A stretch of 19,471 bases of DNA. Source: an uncultured Mycoplasmatota bacterium (lineage in GTDB: Bacteria > Bacillota_I > Bacilli_A > RF39 > UBA660). A program made the position numbers and the translations under genes. The stretch covers positions 1 to 19,471 of the forward strand of contig URDT01000023.1 in assembly GCA_900546745.1 (NCBI GenBank), given 5' to 3'. The notes beneath the pieces are model-generated. The model searched no databases, was not told where the DNA came from, and worked only from the letters and a program-made list of their open reading frames with translations. This document shows, piece by piece, positions 1 to 6,808 of the stretch. Position 1 is the first letter of the stretch. Each line of letters starts with the position of its first letter.

Positions 1-435
1 TTAAATACTAATTTGAATAATAAAGCGAATAGTAGTGATTTATCAAAATATGCTTTAGCTAGTCAATTAAATGTTTTGAATACAAAATTAAGCAAAATAC
101 CTGTTTCTATTCAATCTTATTATGGTATATCAATGGTAAATAATATCATAAAAATTACTGGAAACAATGGTGGTGTAGTTGTTGAATATCCATATGGTGT
201 CAATTCAATAACGGTTAAAACTGAATCGGTTGGTTCAACAGATATTTATATACAATATGGAATATGTTCTATTGGTGCTACATTACCTTCTATTATAGAT
301 ACGGGTGTAAATAGGGGAAATTTTGCAGAAGCAAGATCTGTAGGTACCTATACTTTTCAAACAGGAGGAGTAGCAGGTAATTTCTATATAGGAGGAAAAA
401 ACTTTAAAATAGTAGAAATTTATGCCCCTGTTTAA
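1..435 (+). CDS. 3' end of a phage-tail-like or surface protein (partial)
   Basis: The frame is open from the first base of the window, so this is the C-terminal part (144 residues) of a longer protein. No start codon with a ribosome binding site is visible, and the TTG at 13 is an internal Leu codon. The visible part begins with a polar, Asn/Ser/Leu-rich stretch (DLSKYALASQLN, LNTKLSK) of the kind seen in the linker or coiled region of phage tail-fibre and baseplate proteins. It continues as a Gly/Val/Thr/Tyr-rich, probably all-beta domain ending FKIVEIYAPV. I do not recognise a named family. A tail or receptor-binding protein from a prophage, or a cell-surface adhesin, would both fit. No other phage gene is in the window to decide it. 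A terminator follows about 100 bp downstream. Confidence 0.55.
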   Translation, partial: LNTNLNNKANSSDLSKYALASQLNVLNTKLSKIPVSIQSYYGISMVNNIIKITGNNGGVVVEYPYGVNSITVKTESVGSTDIYIQYGICSIGATLPSIIDTGVNRGNFAEARSVGTYTFQTGGVAGNFYIGGKNFKIVEIYAPV

Positions 436-531
436 AAAATATAATATTTTGTTGTAACATCTTAATACTTCGTTATATTGACAGAAAATAAAATTAGTTT
501 GGTGTTATTTGATGCTACATTGAATACAAAT

Positions 532-558
532 AAAACTCATTATTTAATGAGTTTTTTT
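532..558. terminator. Bidirectional intrinsic terminator between convergent genes
   Basis: A 9-bp hairpin (AAAACTCAT at 532-540, ATGAGTTTT at 547-555, loop TATTTA) continues into a T run through 558 on the plus strand. On the minus strand the same stem is followed by a T-rich tract (complement of the A-rich bases 526-535). It therefore can end both the gene finishing at 435 and spoIVA, which finishes at 571 on the opposite strand. Confidence 0.8.
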
Positions 559-570
559 GATTATAAATTA

Positions 571-2046
571 TTATAATACTATAGCAAATAAATTGCCGGA
601 ACCTTTATTTACTAATTTCGTTAATGTTTGTGATAATTTAAATCTTACATTATCAGGCATTAATGATAATTTTGCTTGAATTCCTTCTTTTACAATGGCA
701 TCTAAACTTCTACCAAATATTTCACTTTTCCAAATATTTGAAGGATTTGTATCATAGTCCTTCATTAAATAATCAATTAATTCCTTACTTTGAATTTCAG
801 ATCCTATAATTGGTTCAAAAGTAGATTCTACATCTACACGAATCATGTGAATAGATGGAGCTACAGCTTTTAATTTCACACCATACCTGCTTCCTTGCTT
901 AATAATTTCAGGGGTATCTAATTTCATGTCAGATAGAGAAGGTGAAGCGATTCCATAACCTGTTTGTTTTACCATTTTTAAAGCACCTTTAATTTGATCA
1001 TATTCTTGCTTTGCTTCACTATAATCTTGGAACAATTTTAATAATTCTGCTTTATTACTAACATCGATATCAATAATTTCTTTTAATACTTGATTATATA
1101 GTTCTGGTTTAGAATCTAAATTTAAGGTGATAACTCCAGTGGAAGTATCTACCTCTGAAATATATGATTTTTCAATGTATTCAGAATCACTAAAATGATT
1201 TGTAATTAACTCAATATCTTTTAACTTATCAACCTCAAAAACACTATCTTTAATTTTTTCGATATAATGTTTTTTTAACCAATTACTAGGACTTAAACAG
1301 GCTATCCATTCTGGCATATTTACCTTAATTTCTAACACAGGGAATTCATATAAAGCTTCCTTTAAAATACTATAAATATCCCTTTCAGACATATTTTCTA
1401 CACTAATTGGTAAAACAGGTACACCATAACTTTCTTTTAATTTTTCTGCTAAACGTTCTGTTTCTGGTAACATTGGATGACTAGAATTTAGAACCACTAT
1501 AAAAGGCTTTCCAATTTCCTTTAGTTCATTTACAACACGTTCTTCTGCTTCTACATAATTACTTCTACTAATTTCTCCAAAAGAACCATCCGTTGTTACT
1601 ACAATACCAATCGAAGCATGATCTCGAATTACTTTTTCTGTTCCAATTTCAGCCGCCTCTACAAAAGGAATTTCTTCATCATACCAAGGACATTTTACCA
1701 TACGAGGTCCATTTTCATCTTCATATCCCTTGGCATCGTTTACAACATAGCCTACACAATCTACTAAACGTATTTTGGTAGTAAATTCATCAATCTTAAT
1801 TTCAGCCGCATTACTAGGAACGAATTTTGGCTCAGTAGTCATAATAGTTCTTCCCTGAGCACTTTGAGGTATCTCGTCTAATGTTCTTTTTTTCTCATAT
1901 TCATCCTCTATATTAGGAACTACTAGTGTTTCAATTACTTTTTTTATAAAAGTAGATTTACCAGTTCTAACAGCACCTACAACACCTAAATATAAATCCC
2001 CACCAGTTCGTTCTGTAATACTTTTGATAATTTCAATCTTATCCAC
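571..2046 (-). CDS. spoIVA: Stage IV sporulation protein A (SpoIVA), spore coat basement-layer ATPase
   Basis: SpoIVA is made in the mother cell, binds the forespore surface (through SpoVM in Bacillus) and polymerises, using ATP hydrolysis, into the basement layer on which the coat is built. The 491-residue length matches the B. subtilis protein (492), and identity by eye is high along the whole length. Residues 15-32 carry the Walker A motif GAVRTGKST with Lys30. TIMTTEPKF follows with Thr70 and Thr71, the threonines implicated in hydrolysis in B. subtilis. The Walker B-like segment is RLVDCVGY with Asp96. The conserved C-terminal third contains MVKQTGYGIASPSL and KAVAPSIHMIRVDVES, followed by the end region GIQAKLSLMPDNVRF. 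The start is GTG at 2046, with a modest GTAGGG ribosome binding site about 6 nt upstream. A sigma-E-type promoter lies directly upstream, as expected for this gene. It follows the spoVIF-like gene on the same strand with a 60-bp gap. Confidence 0.97.
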   Translation of the reverse strand: MDKIEIIKSITERTGGDLYLGVVGAVRTGKSTFIKKVIETLVVPNIEDEYEKKRTLDEIPQSAQGRTIMTTEPKFVPSNAAEIKIDEFTTKIRLVDCVGYVVNDAKGYEDENGPRMVKCPWYDEEIPFVEAAEIGTEKVIRDHASIGIVVTTDGSFGEISRSNYVEAEERVVNELKEIGKPFIVVLNSSHPMLPETERLAEKLKESYGVPVLPISVENMSERDIYSILKEALYEFPVLEIKVNMPEWIACLSPSNWLKKHYIEKIKDSVFEVDKLKDIELITNHFSDSEYIEKSYISEVDTSTGVITLNLDSKPELYNQVLKEIIDIDVSNKAELLKLFQDYSEAKQEYDQIKGALKMVKQTGYGIASPSLSDMKLDTPEIIKQGSRYGVKLKAVAPSIHMIRVDVESTFEPIIGSEIQSKELIDYLMKDYDTNPSNIWKSEIFGRSLDAIVKEGIQAKLSLMPDNVRFKLSQTLTKLVNKGSGNLFAIVL

Positions 2047-2074
2047 TTTAATCCCTACTTTCTATATCTGATTA

Positions 2075-2101
2075 ACTATATGAAAAAAGAAAGTAGAGTA
2101 T
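2075..2101 (-). promoter_or_regulatory. Putative sigma-E promoter of spoIVA
   Basis: On the minus strand, ATA (2101-2099) is followed after exactly 16 nt by CATATAGT (2082-2075). That matches the B. subtilis sigma-E pattern (-35 ATA, -10 cATAcanT) with one mismatch in the -10. The expected transcript start near 2068 leaves a short leader before the GTG at 2046. The site lies entirely between the stop of the upstream gene (2107) and the spoIVA start. spoIVA is a known sigma-E gene in B. subtilis; the match here is by eye. Confidence 0.65.
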
Positions 2102-2106
2102 TACTT

Positions 2107-2352
2107 TTAAATAAATTTATTTAAATCTTTTGGCACTTTATCGTTTTGAACAGCATCGATAATTTTATCTTCCTTCTCCTTTGAAACTTCATGACCAGTT
2201 AAAGAACCTAACTCATGAATGACCTCTCTTAAAGTACCTTCATCCTTTAAATTGTTTTCTTGTAATTTTTTTGCTAACTTTAAAATAGTATCCTTCCCAA
2301 CATTTGTTTTCTTTTCAATTTTATTAAAAAAACCATCTGAAAAATTATTCAT
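2107..2352 (-). CDS. spoVIF: SpoVIF-family sporulation protein
   Basis: This is an 81-residue protein with the pattern of the SpoVIF (stage VI sporulation protein F, YjcC) family. It starts FFNKIEKKTNVGKDTILKLA, continues with DEGTLREVIHELGSLTG, and ends with VSKEKEDKIIDAVQNDKVP and a short hydrophobic tail. In Bacillus this family acts late in the mother cell and is needed for proper coat assembly and spore resistance; it is a small soluble helical protein without a signal peptide. The ATG at 2352 has an excellent AGGAGG ribosome binding site. A sigma-K-type promoter sits immediately upstream, which agrees with late mother-cell expression. It lies just upstream of spoIVA on the same strand, a sensible partner because both work on the coat. 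Family assignment is by recollection of the sequence pattern. Confidence 0.8.
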   Translation of the reverse strand: MNNFSDGFFNKIEKKTNVGKDTILKLAKKLQENNLKDEGTLREVIHELGSLTGHEVSKEKEDKIIDAVQNDKVPKDLNKFI

Positions 2353-2371
2353 GTAAACTAACCTCCTAAAG

Positions 2372-2398
2372 TAGTATATGAAACTTCATAAAATGGGT
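2372..2398 (-). promoter_or_regulatory. Putative sigma-K promoter of the spoVIF-like gene
   Basis: On the minus strand, AC (2398-2397) is followed after 16 nt by CATATACTA (2380-2372). This is a full match to the B. subtilis sigma-K pattern (AC, 16-17 nt, CATANNNTA). The AGGAGG ribosome binding site of the gene starts a few bases downstream, so the leader is short. This implies late mother-cell transcription. Confidence 0.65.
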
Positions 2399-2658
2399 TA
2401 ATTAAATAAAAAAACAAAATTGACTTATAGTAAAAAATATGAAAATGAAAAAATCGAAAAATAGTAAAAATTAAAAAAATACAAAAAAATTAAAATGTAA
2501 TTATTGAAAAATAAGGGAAAATCAAAAAATAAAAATAGAAAAAATTAAAAATGTCAAAAAACAGTAAAATTAAAAAAATATTTTTTTGGGAAATTATTAT
2601 AAAATAAGGCTTCTTCAAAATATACGAACAAACGTTTTAAAAAAATGTAAAAAAATTG
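2399..2658. other. A-rich spacer without genes, likely intrinsically bent DNA
   Basis: This is the non-coding stretch between the divergent sporulation genes and nrdD. From about 2400 to 2580 it is an almost uninterrupted series of plus-strand A-tracts of 4-7 bases spaced about 7-11 bases apart, with very few G or C. Such phased tracts usually bend DNA. It includes a near repeat of AGTAAAA(A)TTAAAAAAATA around 2463 and 2563, and a perfect 16-bp A7TAT7-type palindrome near 2573-2588. I see no open frame with a ribosome binding site, no RNA structure and no clear NrdR box. Confidence 0.6.
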
Positions 2659-2687
2659 TTGACTTATGTCATTTTTTGAACTACAAT
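2659..2687 (+). promoter_or_regulatory. Sigma-A promoter of the nrdD operon
   Basis: TTGACT (2659-2664), a 17-nt spacer and TACAAT (2682-2687) give a near-consensus housekeeping promoter. The transcript would start near 2694, about 19 nt before the nrdD ATG. The A-rich DNA upstream could act as an UP element or bend. Confidence 0.85.
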
Positions 2688-2712
2688 CTAGGTAAAGATA
2701 AGGAGATGTAGT

Positions 2713-4983
2713 ATGGTTAAAGAAGAAGTATTGTCCGTTATTAAAAGAAATGGAAAAAAAGTTGATTTTGATGGATCAAAAATTGCTTTAGCAATAAAAA
2801 AAGGTTTTGATAGTATAAAAAAAGAAGATGAACCTTCTAAATATACAGAAAAAGATGTTAATTTAGTATATCACGCTGTAATTAACAAGATAGAAAAACA
2901 ATATCAAGATAAAATTAAAATTGAAGAAATTCAAGATTTAATTGAAAATGAATTAAAGAAAAAATATCCTGATGTCTATGAATCATTTAGTGAATACCGT
3001 TTACGTCGTTCACAGTCAAGACAAATGTTTTCAGAAGATAAAAAAATTCATAAATTTTTAAAATCTATTGAAGGTCTTGGATTAAAGACAGCCAGTGAAG
3101 AAGACGCAAAAAGAGAAAATGCCAATATTGATGGAAATACAGCAATGGGAACTATGCTTCAATATGGTTCTACGATTTCTAAAGAATTCGCAAAAGCTTA
3201 TATGATGAAACCAAAATTTGCTGCTGCTCATGATGATGGAGATATTCATATTCATGACATGGATTTCTTGGCAATGGGAACAACTACATGTTGTCAAATA
3301 AACTTAGATAAATTATTTAAAAATGGTTTTGATACAGGTCATGGTAGGATTAGAGAACCCAAAGATATTTCTACTTATGCAGCTTTAGCAGCAATTGCTG
3401 TTCAATCTAATCAAAACGATCAACATGGTGGTCAGTCTATTCCTGCTTTTGATTACTATATGGCACCAGGAGTATTAAAAACATTTAAAAGACAATTTAA
3501 ACAAGAAATTTATGACTTAGCTGATTATTCAGGATTCCTTGAATTTATTAACATGGATCGTTTAATTAAAGAAATTGATAAATTAAGTTCTATTGAATTT
3601 GACATTCATATATTTGATTCATTTATAAAAGAATCTGATCAAATGAATCGTTTATTTGAAATGGGATATAAAAAAGCATTAGAAAAAACAGAAAGAAAAA
3701 CTTATCAAGCGATGGAAGGATTTATTCATAATTTAAACACAATGCATTCTCGTGCTGGAGCACAAGTTCCTTTTTCTTCTGTTAACTTTGGTACTGATAC
3801 ATCTCCAGAAGGTCGCATGGTTATTAAAAATTTCTTGCTTTCTACTGAAAAAGGATTAGGAAATGGTGAAACTCCAATATTCCCAGTTTCTATTTTTAAG
3901 GTAAAAGAAGGAATTAATTATAATAAAGAAGATAAAAATTATGATTTATTTAAATTAGCATGTAGAGTATCAGCTAAAAGATTGTTCCCAAATTTCTCAT
4001 TTATTGATGCTCCACATAATCTCCCATATTATAAAGAAGGAGATTATAATACAGAAATCGCTTACATGGGATGTCGTACAAGAGTAATTAGTGATGTTAC
4101 AGATAAAAATAATCAAATTGTTACAGGAAGAGGAAATTTATCATTTACATCTATTAACTTACCTCGTATCGGAATTAAACACGGAATCTGCTTAAAAGAA
4201 CGTGAAAAACCAGATATGAAAGGTTTCTTCGAAGATTTAGGAAATATGATGGATTTAGTAAAAGATCAATTACTAGAACGATTTGAAATTCAATGTAGTA
4301 AAAGAGTTTATAATTTTCCATTCCTATTAGGCCAAGGAATTTGGAATGATGGTGAAAAATTAGGACCAACTGATCGTATTAGAAAATTATTAAAACACGG
4401 TAGTTTATCAATAGGATTTATTGGATTAGCAGAAACTCTAAAAGCCTTAATTGGAGAACACCATGGAGAATCTGAAGAAGCTGAAAAATTAGGACTAAAA
4501 ATTATTAAATTTATGAGAGAAAGATGTGACCAATACGCTGAAGAATATAATTTAAATTTCTCTTGTTTCGCAACACCTGCCGAAGGTTTAGCAGGAAGAT
4601 TTGTTGCCATGGATAAAGCAATATTTGGAAAAATAAAAGGAGTTACTGATAGAGAATATTATACAAACTCATTCCATGTGCCAGTATACTATAATATCTC
4701 AATCACAGATAAAATAAAGAAAGAGGCACCATTCCATGCTTTAACAAATGCTGGTCATATTAGTTATATCGAATTAGATGGGGATACGGCTTCTAATGTC
4801 GATGCAATTGAAGCTGTTGTTAGAATTATGAAAGAATCTGGAATTGGCTATGGTGCAATTAATCACCCTGTAGATCGTGATCCAGTTTGTGGATACGTTG
4901 GTGTTATTAATGATGTTTGTCCAAAATGTGGACGTAAAGAATTTGAAGAAATTCCATTAGAAAGAATTAGTTGTAATTGTTAA
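2713..4983 (+). CDS. nrdD: Anaerobic ribonucleoside-triphosphate reductase, large part lacking the glycyl-radical domain
   Basis: Class III ribonucleotide reductase makes deoxynucleotides without oxygen, using a glycyl radical installed by NrdG. Residues 4-95 form an ATP-cone regulatory domain (VIKRNGKKVDFDGSKI). The catalytic barrel follows, with HDDGDIHIHDMDF at 173-185, TTTCCQINL at 191-197 (Cys193, Cys194) and HSRAGAQVPFSSVNFGTD at 345-362. The C-terminal zinc-type region has Cys726, CPKC (736-739) and a CNC end (754-756). The frame stops at 4981 immediately after PLERISCNC, just where the family normally continues into the glycyl-radical motif RVTGYL. That motif is encoded by the next gene, in the same frame, so the two products must work together. 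The ribosome binding site is AGGAG, 7 nt from the ATG. The stop codon overlaps the ribosome binding site of the next gene, so translation is probably coupled. Confidence 0.93.
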   Translation: MVKEEVLSVIKRNGKKVDFDGSKIALAIKKGFDSIKKEDEPSKYTEKDVNLVYHAVINKIEKQYQDKIKIEEIQDLIENELKKKYPDVYESFSEYRLRRSQSRQMFSEDKKIHKFLKSIEGLGLKTASEEDAKRENANIDGNTAMGTMLQYGSTISKEFAKAYMMKPKFAAAHDDGDIHIHDMDFLAMGTTTCCQINLDKLFKNGFDTGHGRIREPKDISTYAALAAIAVQSNQNDQHGGQSIPAFDYYMAPGVLKTFKRQFKQEIYDLADYSGFLEFINMDRLIKEIDKLSSIEFDIHIFDSFIKESDQMNRLFEMGYKKALEKTERKTYQAMEGFIHNLNTMHSRAGAQVPFSSVNFGTDTSPEGRMVIKNFLLSTEKGLGNGETPIFPVSIFKVKEGINYNKEDKNYDLFKLACRVSAKRLFPNFSFIDAPHNLPYYKEGDYNTEIAYMGCRTRVISDVTDKNNQIVTGRGNLSFTSINLPRIGIKHGICLKEREKPDMKGFFEDLGNMMDLVKDQLLERFEIQCSKRVYNFPFLLGQGIWNDGEKLGPTDRIRKLLKHGSLSIGFIGLAETLKALIGEHHGESEEAEKLGLKIIKFMRERCDQYAEEYNLNFSCFATPAEGLAGRFVAMDKAIFGKIKGVTDREYYTNSFHVPVYYNISITDKIKKEAPFHALTNAGHISYIELDGDTASNVDAIEAVVRIMKESGIGYGAINHPVDRDPVCGYVGVINDVCPKCGRKEFEEIPLERISCNC

Positions 4984-4995
4984 GGAGGAATATGT

Positions 4996-5169
4996 ATGGA
5001 AAAATATGTTGGTGAAGGTGTAGGATTCGAAAGAATTAGAAGAGTTACAGGATACCTTGCTGGAGATATTAAAAGATTCAATAACGGAAAAAGAGCAGAA
5101 GAAAGAGATCGTGTAAAACATAGTGGTATCAAAGAAATCCTAAAAAAACAAAAAGAAAACAATGACTAA
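4996..5169 (+). CDS. Separately encoded NrdD glycyl-radical domain (57 residues)
   Basis: The product carries the C-terminal glycyl-radical segment of class III ribonucleotide reductase: FERIRRVTGYLAG with Gly19 as the expected radical site, then the usual tail RFNNGKRAEERDRVKH and a Lys-rich end. In most NrdD proteins this segment is fused to the catalytic barrel. Here an in-frame TAA (4981-4983) separates them, and the small gene has its own near-perfect AAGGAGG ribosome binding site (4982-4988), 7 nt before ATG 4996. It therefore probably acts as a small radical-bearing subunit that docks into the large NrdD and is activated by NrdG. It ends one base before the nrdG ATG (TAAATG). Some genomes probably have similar short proteins annotated as anaerobic reductase, but I cannot check how common this is. 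Readthrough of the TAA would instead give one protein of about 818 residues, which the strong ribosome binding site makes less likely. Confidence 0.9.
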   Translation: MEKYVGEGVGFERIRRVTGYLAGDIKRFNNGKRAEERDRVKHSGIKEILKKQKENND

Positions 5170-5709
5170 ATGAAAATACGTTTAGCGGCTGATTTACAGT
5201 CAGATAGTATTGTGGATGGAGAAGGCATTCGAACAGTGATATGGACACAAGGTTGCCCTCATCACTGTCCAGGGTGTCATAATCCTAGCACTCATAGTTT
5301 CAATGATGGATGTCTAATTGATACAAAAGAAATAAAAGAGGAATTAAAAACTATAAAAAATCAAACAGGAATTACTTTCTCTGGTGGAGATCCTATGTGT
5401 CAACCAGAAGCTTGTTTAGACATTGCCAAATATGCTAGAAAGCTGGGACTAAATGTTTGGTGTTATACAGGGTATACCTATGAAGAACTTTTAGCAACAA
5501 ATTCACAAGCAATCATGAATTTTCTAAAAGAAATTGATGTTTTAGTGGATGGAAGATTTATCTTGAGTCAAAAAAGCTTAAATATACGTTTTAGAGGCTC
5601 TAAAAATCAACGGTTGATTGATGTAAAAAAAAGTCTTGAAAGGAATGAATTAGTTTTAAAAGAGGAAACAGATTCAAAAGAAAAGACCAAAGAATACATA
5701 TTTATTTAG
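5170..5709 (+). CDS. nrdG: Anaerobic ribonucleotide reductase activase NrdG (radical SAM)
   Basis: NrdG is a radical S-adenosylmethionine enzyme that abstracts a hydrogen from the NrdD glycine to make the active glycyl radical. The 179-residue length is typical or slightly long. Residues 29-36 hold the iron-sulfur cluster motif CPHHCPGC (CX3CX2C; Cys29, Cys33, Cys36), preceded by the family pattern DGEGIRTVIWTQG. GITFSGGDPM is the SAM-contacting GGDP motif. VLVDGRFI and NIRFRGSKNQRLIDV are the conserved C-terminal NrdG signatures, followed by a charged tail of about 25 residues. The ATG directly abuts the stop of the glycyl-radical gene, so translation must be coupled. No separate ribosome binding site is obvious. 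Its last codons form the ascending arm of a terminator hairpin. Confidence 0.95.
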   Translation: MKIRLAADLQSDSIVDGEGIRTVIWTQGCPHHCPGCHNPSTHSFNDGCLIDTKEIKEELKTIKNQTGITFSGGDPMCQPEACLDIAKYARKLGLNVWCYTGYTYEELLATNSQAIMNFLKEIDVLVDGRFILSQKSLNIRFRGSKNQRLIDVKKSLERNELVLKEETDSKEKTKEYIFI

Positions 5710-5724
5710 AATATGTATTTTTTT
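5693..5724 (+). terminator. Intrinsic terminator overlapping the nrdG stop codon
   Basis: AATACATAT (5693-5701) pairs perfectly with ATATGTATT (5711-5719) around a 9-nt loop, and the T run continues to 5724. The nrdG stop codon (5707-5709) lies in the loop and the ATG at 5713 lies in the descending arm. The stem is almost all A-T, so strength is uncertain, but the layout is that of a terminator ending the nrd operon. Confidence 0.6.
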
Positions 5725-5737
5725 GATTTCATAAAAT
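5711..5737 (+). promoter_or_regulatory. Possible sigma-E promoter of yunB
   Basis: ATA (5711-5713), a 16-nt spacer and CATAAAAT (5730-5737) match the sigma-E pattern with one -10 mismatch and the same spacing as the spoIVA promoter. yunB is a sigma-E gene in B. subtilis. The predicted start would fall at about 5743-5745, on the second candidate ATG, so the mRNA would be nearly leaderless. In DNA this AT-rich a chance match is possible. Confidence 0.35.
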
Positions 5738-6492
5738 ATATTATGAAAAGAATTCATTTAAAACGTAAAAAAAAGAAAAGTCCTCTTGATTACATTTTAA
5801 TAGTTATTACTTTATTAATTATTTCTGTAATAATAGCTTTTCACTATATTGGAAAACATATTACTCCAGTTATTCAATCTTATGCTGAAAAACAGGCTAA
5901 AAGAATTTCATCGGTTATTATTAGTCAAGCAATTACAGATGAGGTATTAGAAACTATTCAAGCTGATGAAATGTTTATCACATCAAAAAGTGAAAATGGA
6001 AATACTTCATCAGTTGATTTTAATTCTGCTGTTATGAACCAAATATTGGCAAAAGTTAGTAAAAGTGTAAAAGGATATCTAAAAAAATTAGAATCAGGAG
6101 ATATAGAAGATATTAATTTATCAGATGCCAGTGTTTTTAATGTCAGTCAGAAAAAATTAAAAAATGGGATTATTTATGAAGTACCAATAGGAATTATTTT
6201 TAAAAATGGTCTTTTATCTAATATAGGTCCTAAAATACCAATAAAGTTAAATATTATAGGAGATATTGTAACAGACATTGTAACAGATGTAAAAAATTAT
6301 GGAATTAATAATGCCATTGTTCAGGTCAGTGTTAAAGTAACGGTTTCTGAAAAAGTTATTTTTCCCTATGAAACAAGTCAGATTAAAATTGAATCTAATA
6401 TACCAATTGCTATGAAGTTAATTCAAGGAAATGTTCCATCTTATTATTTTACAGGTAGTAATACTCCGTCTTTATCTATTAGCTCTGATTGA
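5713..6492 (+). CDS. yunB: Sporulation protein YunB
   Basis: YunB is a membrane-anchored protein of the sporulating mother cell in B. subtilis; its molecular role is not well defined. This 259-residue product has a basic N terminus (KRKKKK at 17-22), one membrane segment at about 27-46, and an extracytoplasmic domain. The conserved YunB core is clear: VDFNSAVMNQI, LLSNIGPKIPIKLNIIGD, DVKNYGINNAIVQVSVKV, then PIAMKLIQGNVPSYY. Two starts are possible. ATG 5713 lies inside the nrdG terminator stem and has no ribosome binding site. ATG 5743 (codon 11) is just downstream of a sigma-E-like promoter and gives a protein starting MKRIHLKRKKKK, closer to the usual basic N terminus. I slightly favour 5743 but list the longer frame. 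Stop is TGA. In B. subtilis yunB and yutD are also near neighbours. Confidence 0.9.
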   Translation: MYFFDFIKYIMKRIHLKRKKKKSPLDYILIVITLLIISVIIAFHYIGKHITPVIQSYAEKQAKRISSVIISQAITDEVLETIQADEMFITSKSENGNTSSVDFNSAVMNQILAKVSKSVKGYLKKLESGDIEDINLSDASVFNVSQKKLKNGIIYEVPIGIIFKNGLLSNIGPKIPIKLNIIGDIVTDIVTDVKNYGINNAIVQVSVKVTVSEKVIFPYETSQIKIESNIPIAMKLIQGNVPSYYFTGSNTPSLSISSD

Positions 6493-6517
6493 TATTTAGC
6501 AAGATTTTTGTTACAAT
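6489..6517 (+). promoter_or_regulatory. Sigma-A promoter of the yutD-family gene
   Basis: TTGATA (6489-6494), a 17-nt spacer and TACAAT (6512-6517) form a near-consensus housekeeping promoter that overlaps the end of yunB. The transcript would start near 6524, leaving a very short leader with a GGTGAT ribosome binding site before ATG 6533. Confidence 0.75.
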
Positions 6518-6532
6518 AAACTAGGTGATAAT

Positions 6533-6808
6533 ATGAAATATGTAATAATTAATGATAAAAAATATGAGTTAATAGAAAATTATAAAGATGGTTATAACCA
6601 AGAAGAATTAGAAAATAAATTAACAGATTATTTTGATCATTATGATTATATTATTGGCGATTGGGCTTATGGAAAACTTCGTTTAAAAGGATTTTGTAAA
6701 AAAGAGAATGCCATTTATAATGAAATTAATGATTATAATCGTAAAAAAGAGTATCTTGAAAAAAATTGTGCGAAAGATTGCCGATATTTTATAATAGAAA
6801 AAATATAG
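6533..6808 (+). CDS. yutD: YutD family protein
   Basis: This 91-residue soluble protein carries the signature of the YutD (DUF1027) family: YELIENYKDGYNQEELENK, then DYIIGDWAYGKLRLKGF (residues 38-54), and a C-terminal NCAKDCRYFIIEK segment with two cysteines (CxxxC). The family is widespread in Firmicutes and its biochemical role is not established to my knowledge. No membrane segment or signal peptide is visible. It has its own housekeeping promoter, unlike the sporulation gene yunB just before it, so it is probably expressed during growth. Its closeness to yunB matches the B. subtilis neighbourhood. Confidence 0.9.
   Translation: MKYVIINDKKYELIENYKDGYNQEELENKLTDYFDHYDYIIGDWAYGKLRLKGFCKKENAIYNEINDYNRKKEYLEKNCAKDCRYFIIEKI

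Noticed and set aside
13..15. TTG at 13 as a start codon of the first gene
   Set aside because: The frame is open to the first base and there is no ribosome binding site, so the gene begins outside the window.
478..506. TTGACA as a possible promoter between the first gene and spoIVA
   Set aside because: No -10 hexamer lies 16-18 nt downstream and no gene follows on the plus strand.
2463..2580. A-rich near repeats as a CRISPR or iteron array
   Set aside because: Units are irregular, low-complexity and without unique spacers of constant length.
2590..2712. NrdR boxes upstream of nrdD
   Set aside because: I looked for a pair of palindromic 16-mers near the promoter; the segment around 2680-2695 is not palindromic and no second copy is seen at the expected distance.
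3082..3297. Reverse-strand open frames inside nrdD, valS and other genes
   Set aside because: They are antisense to well-supported genes, lack ribosome binding sites and have no recognisable product.
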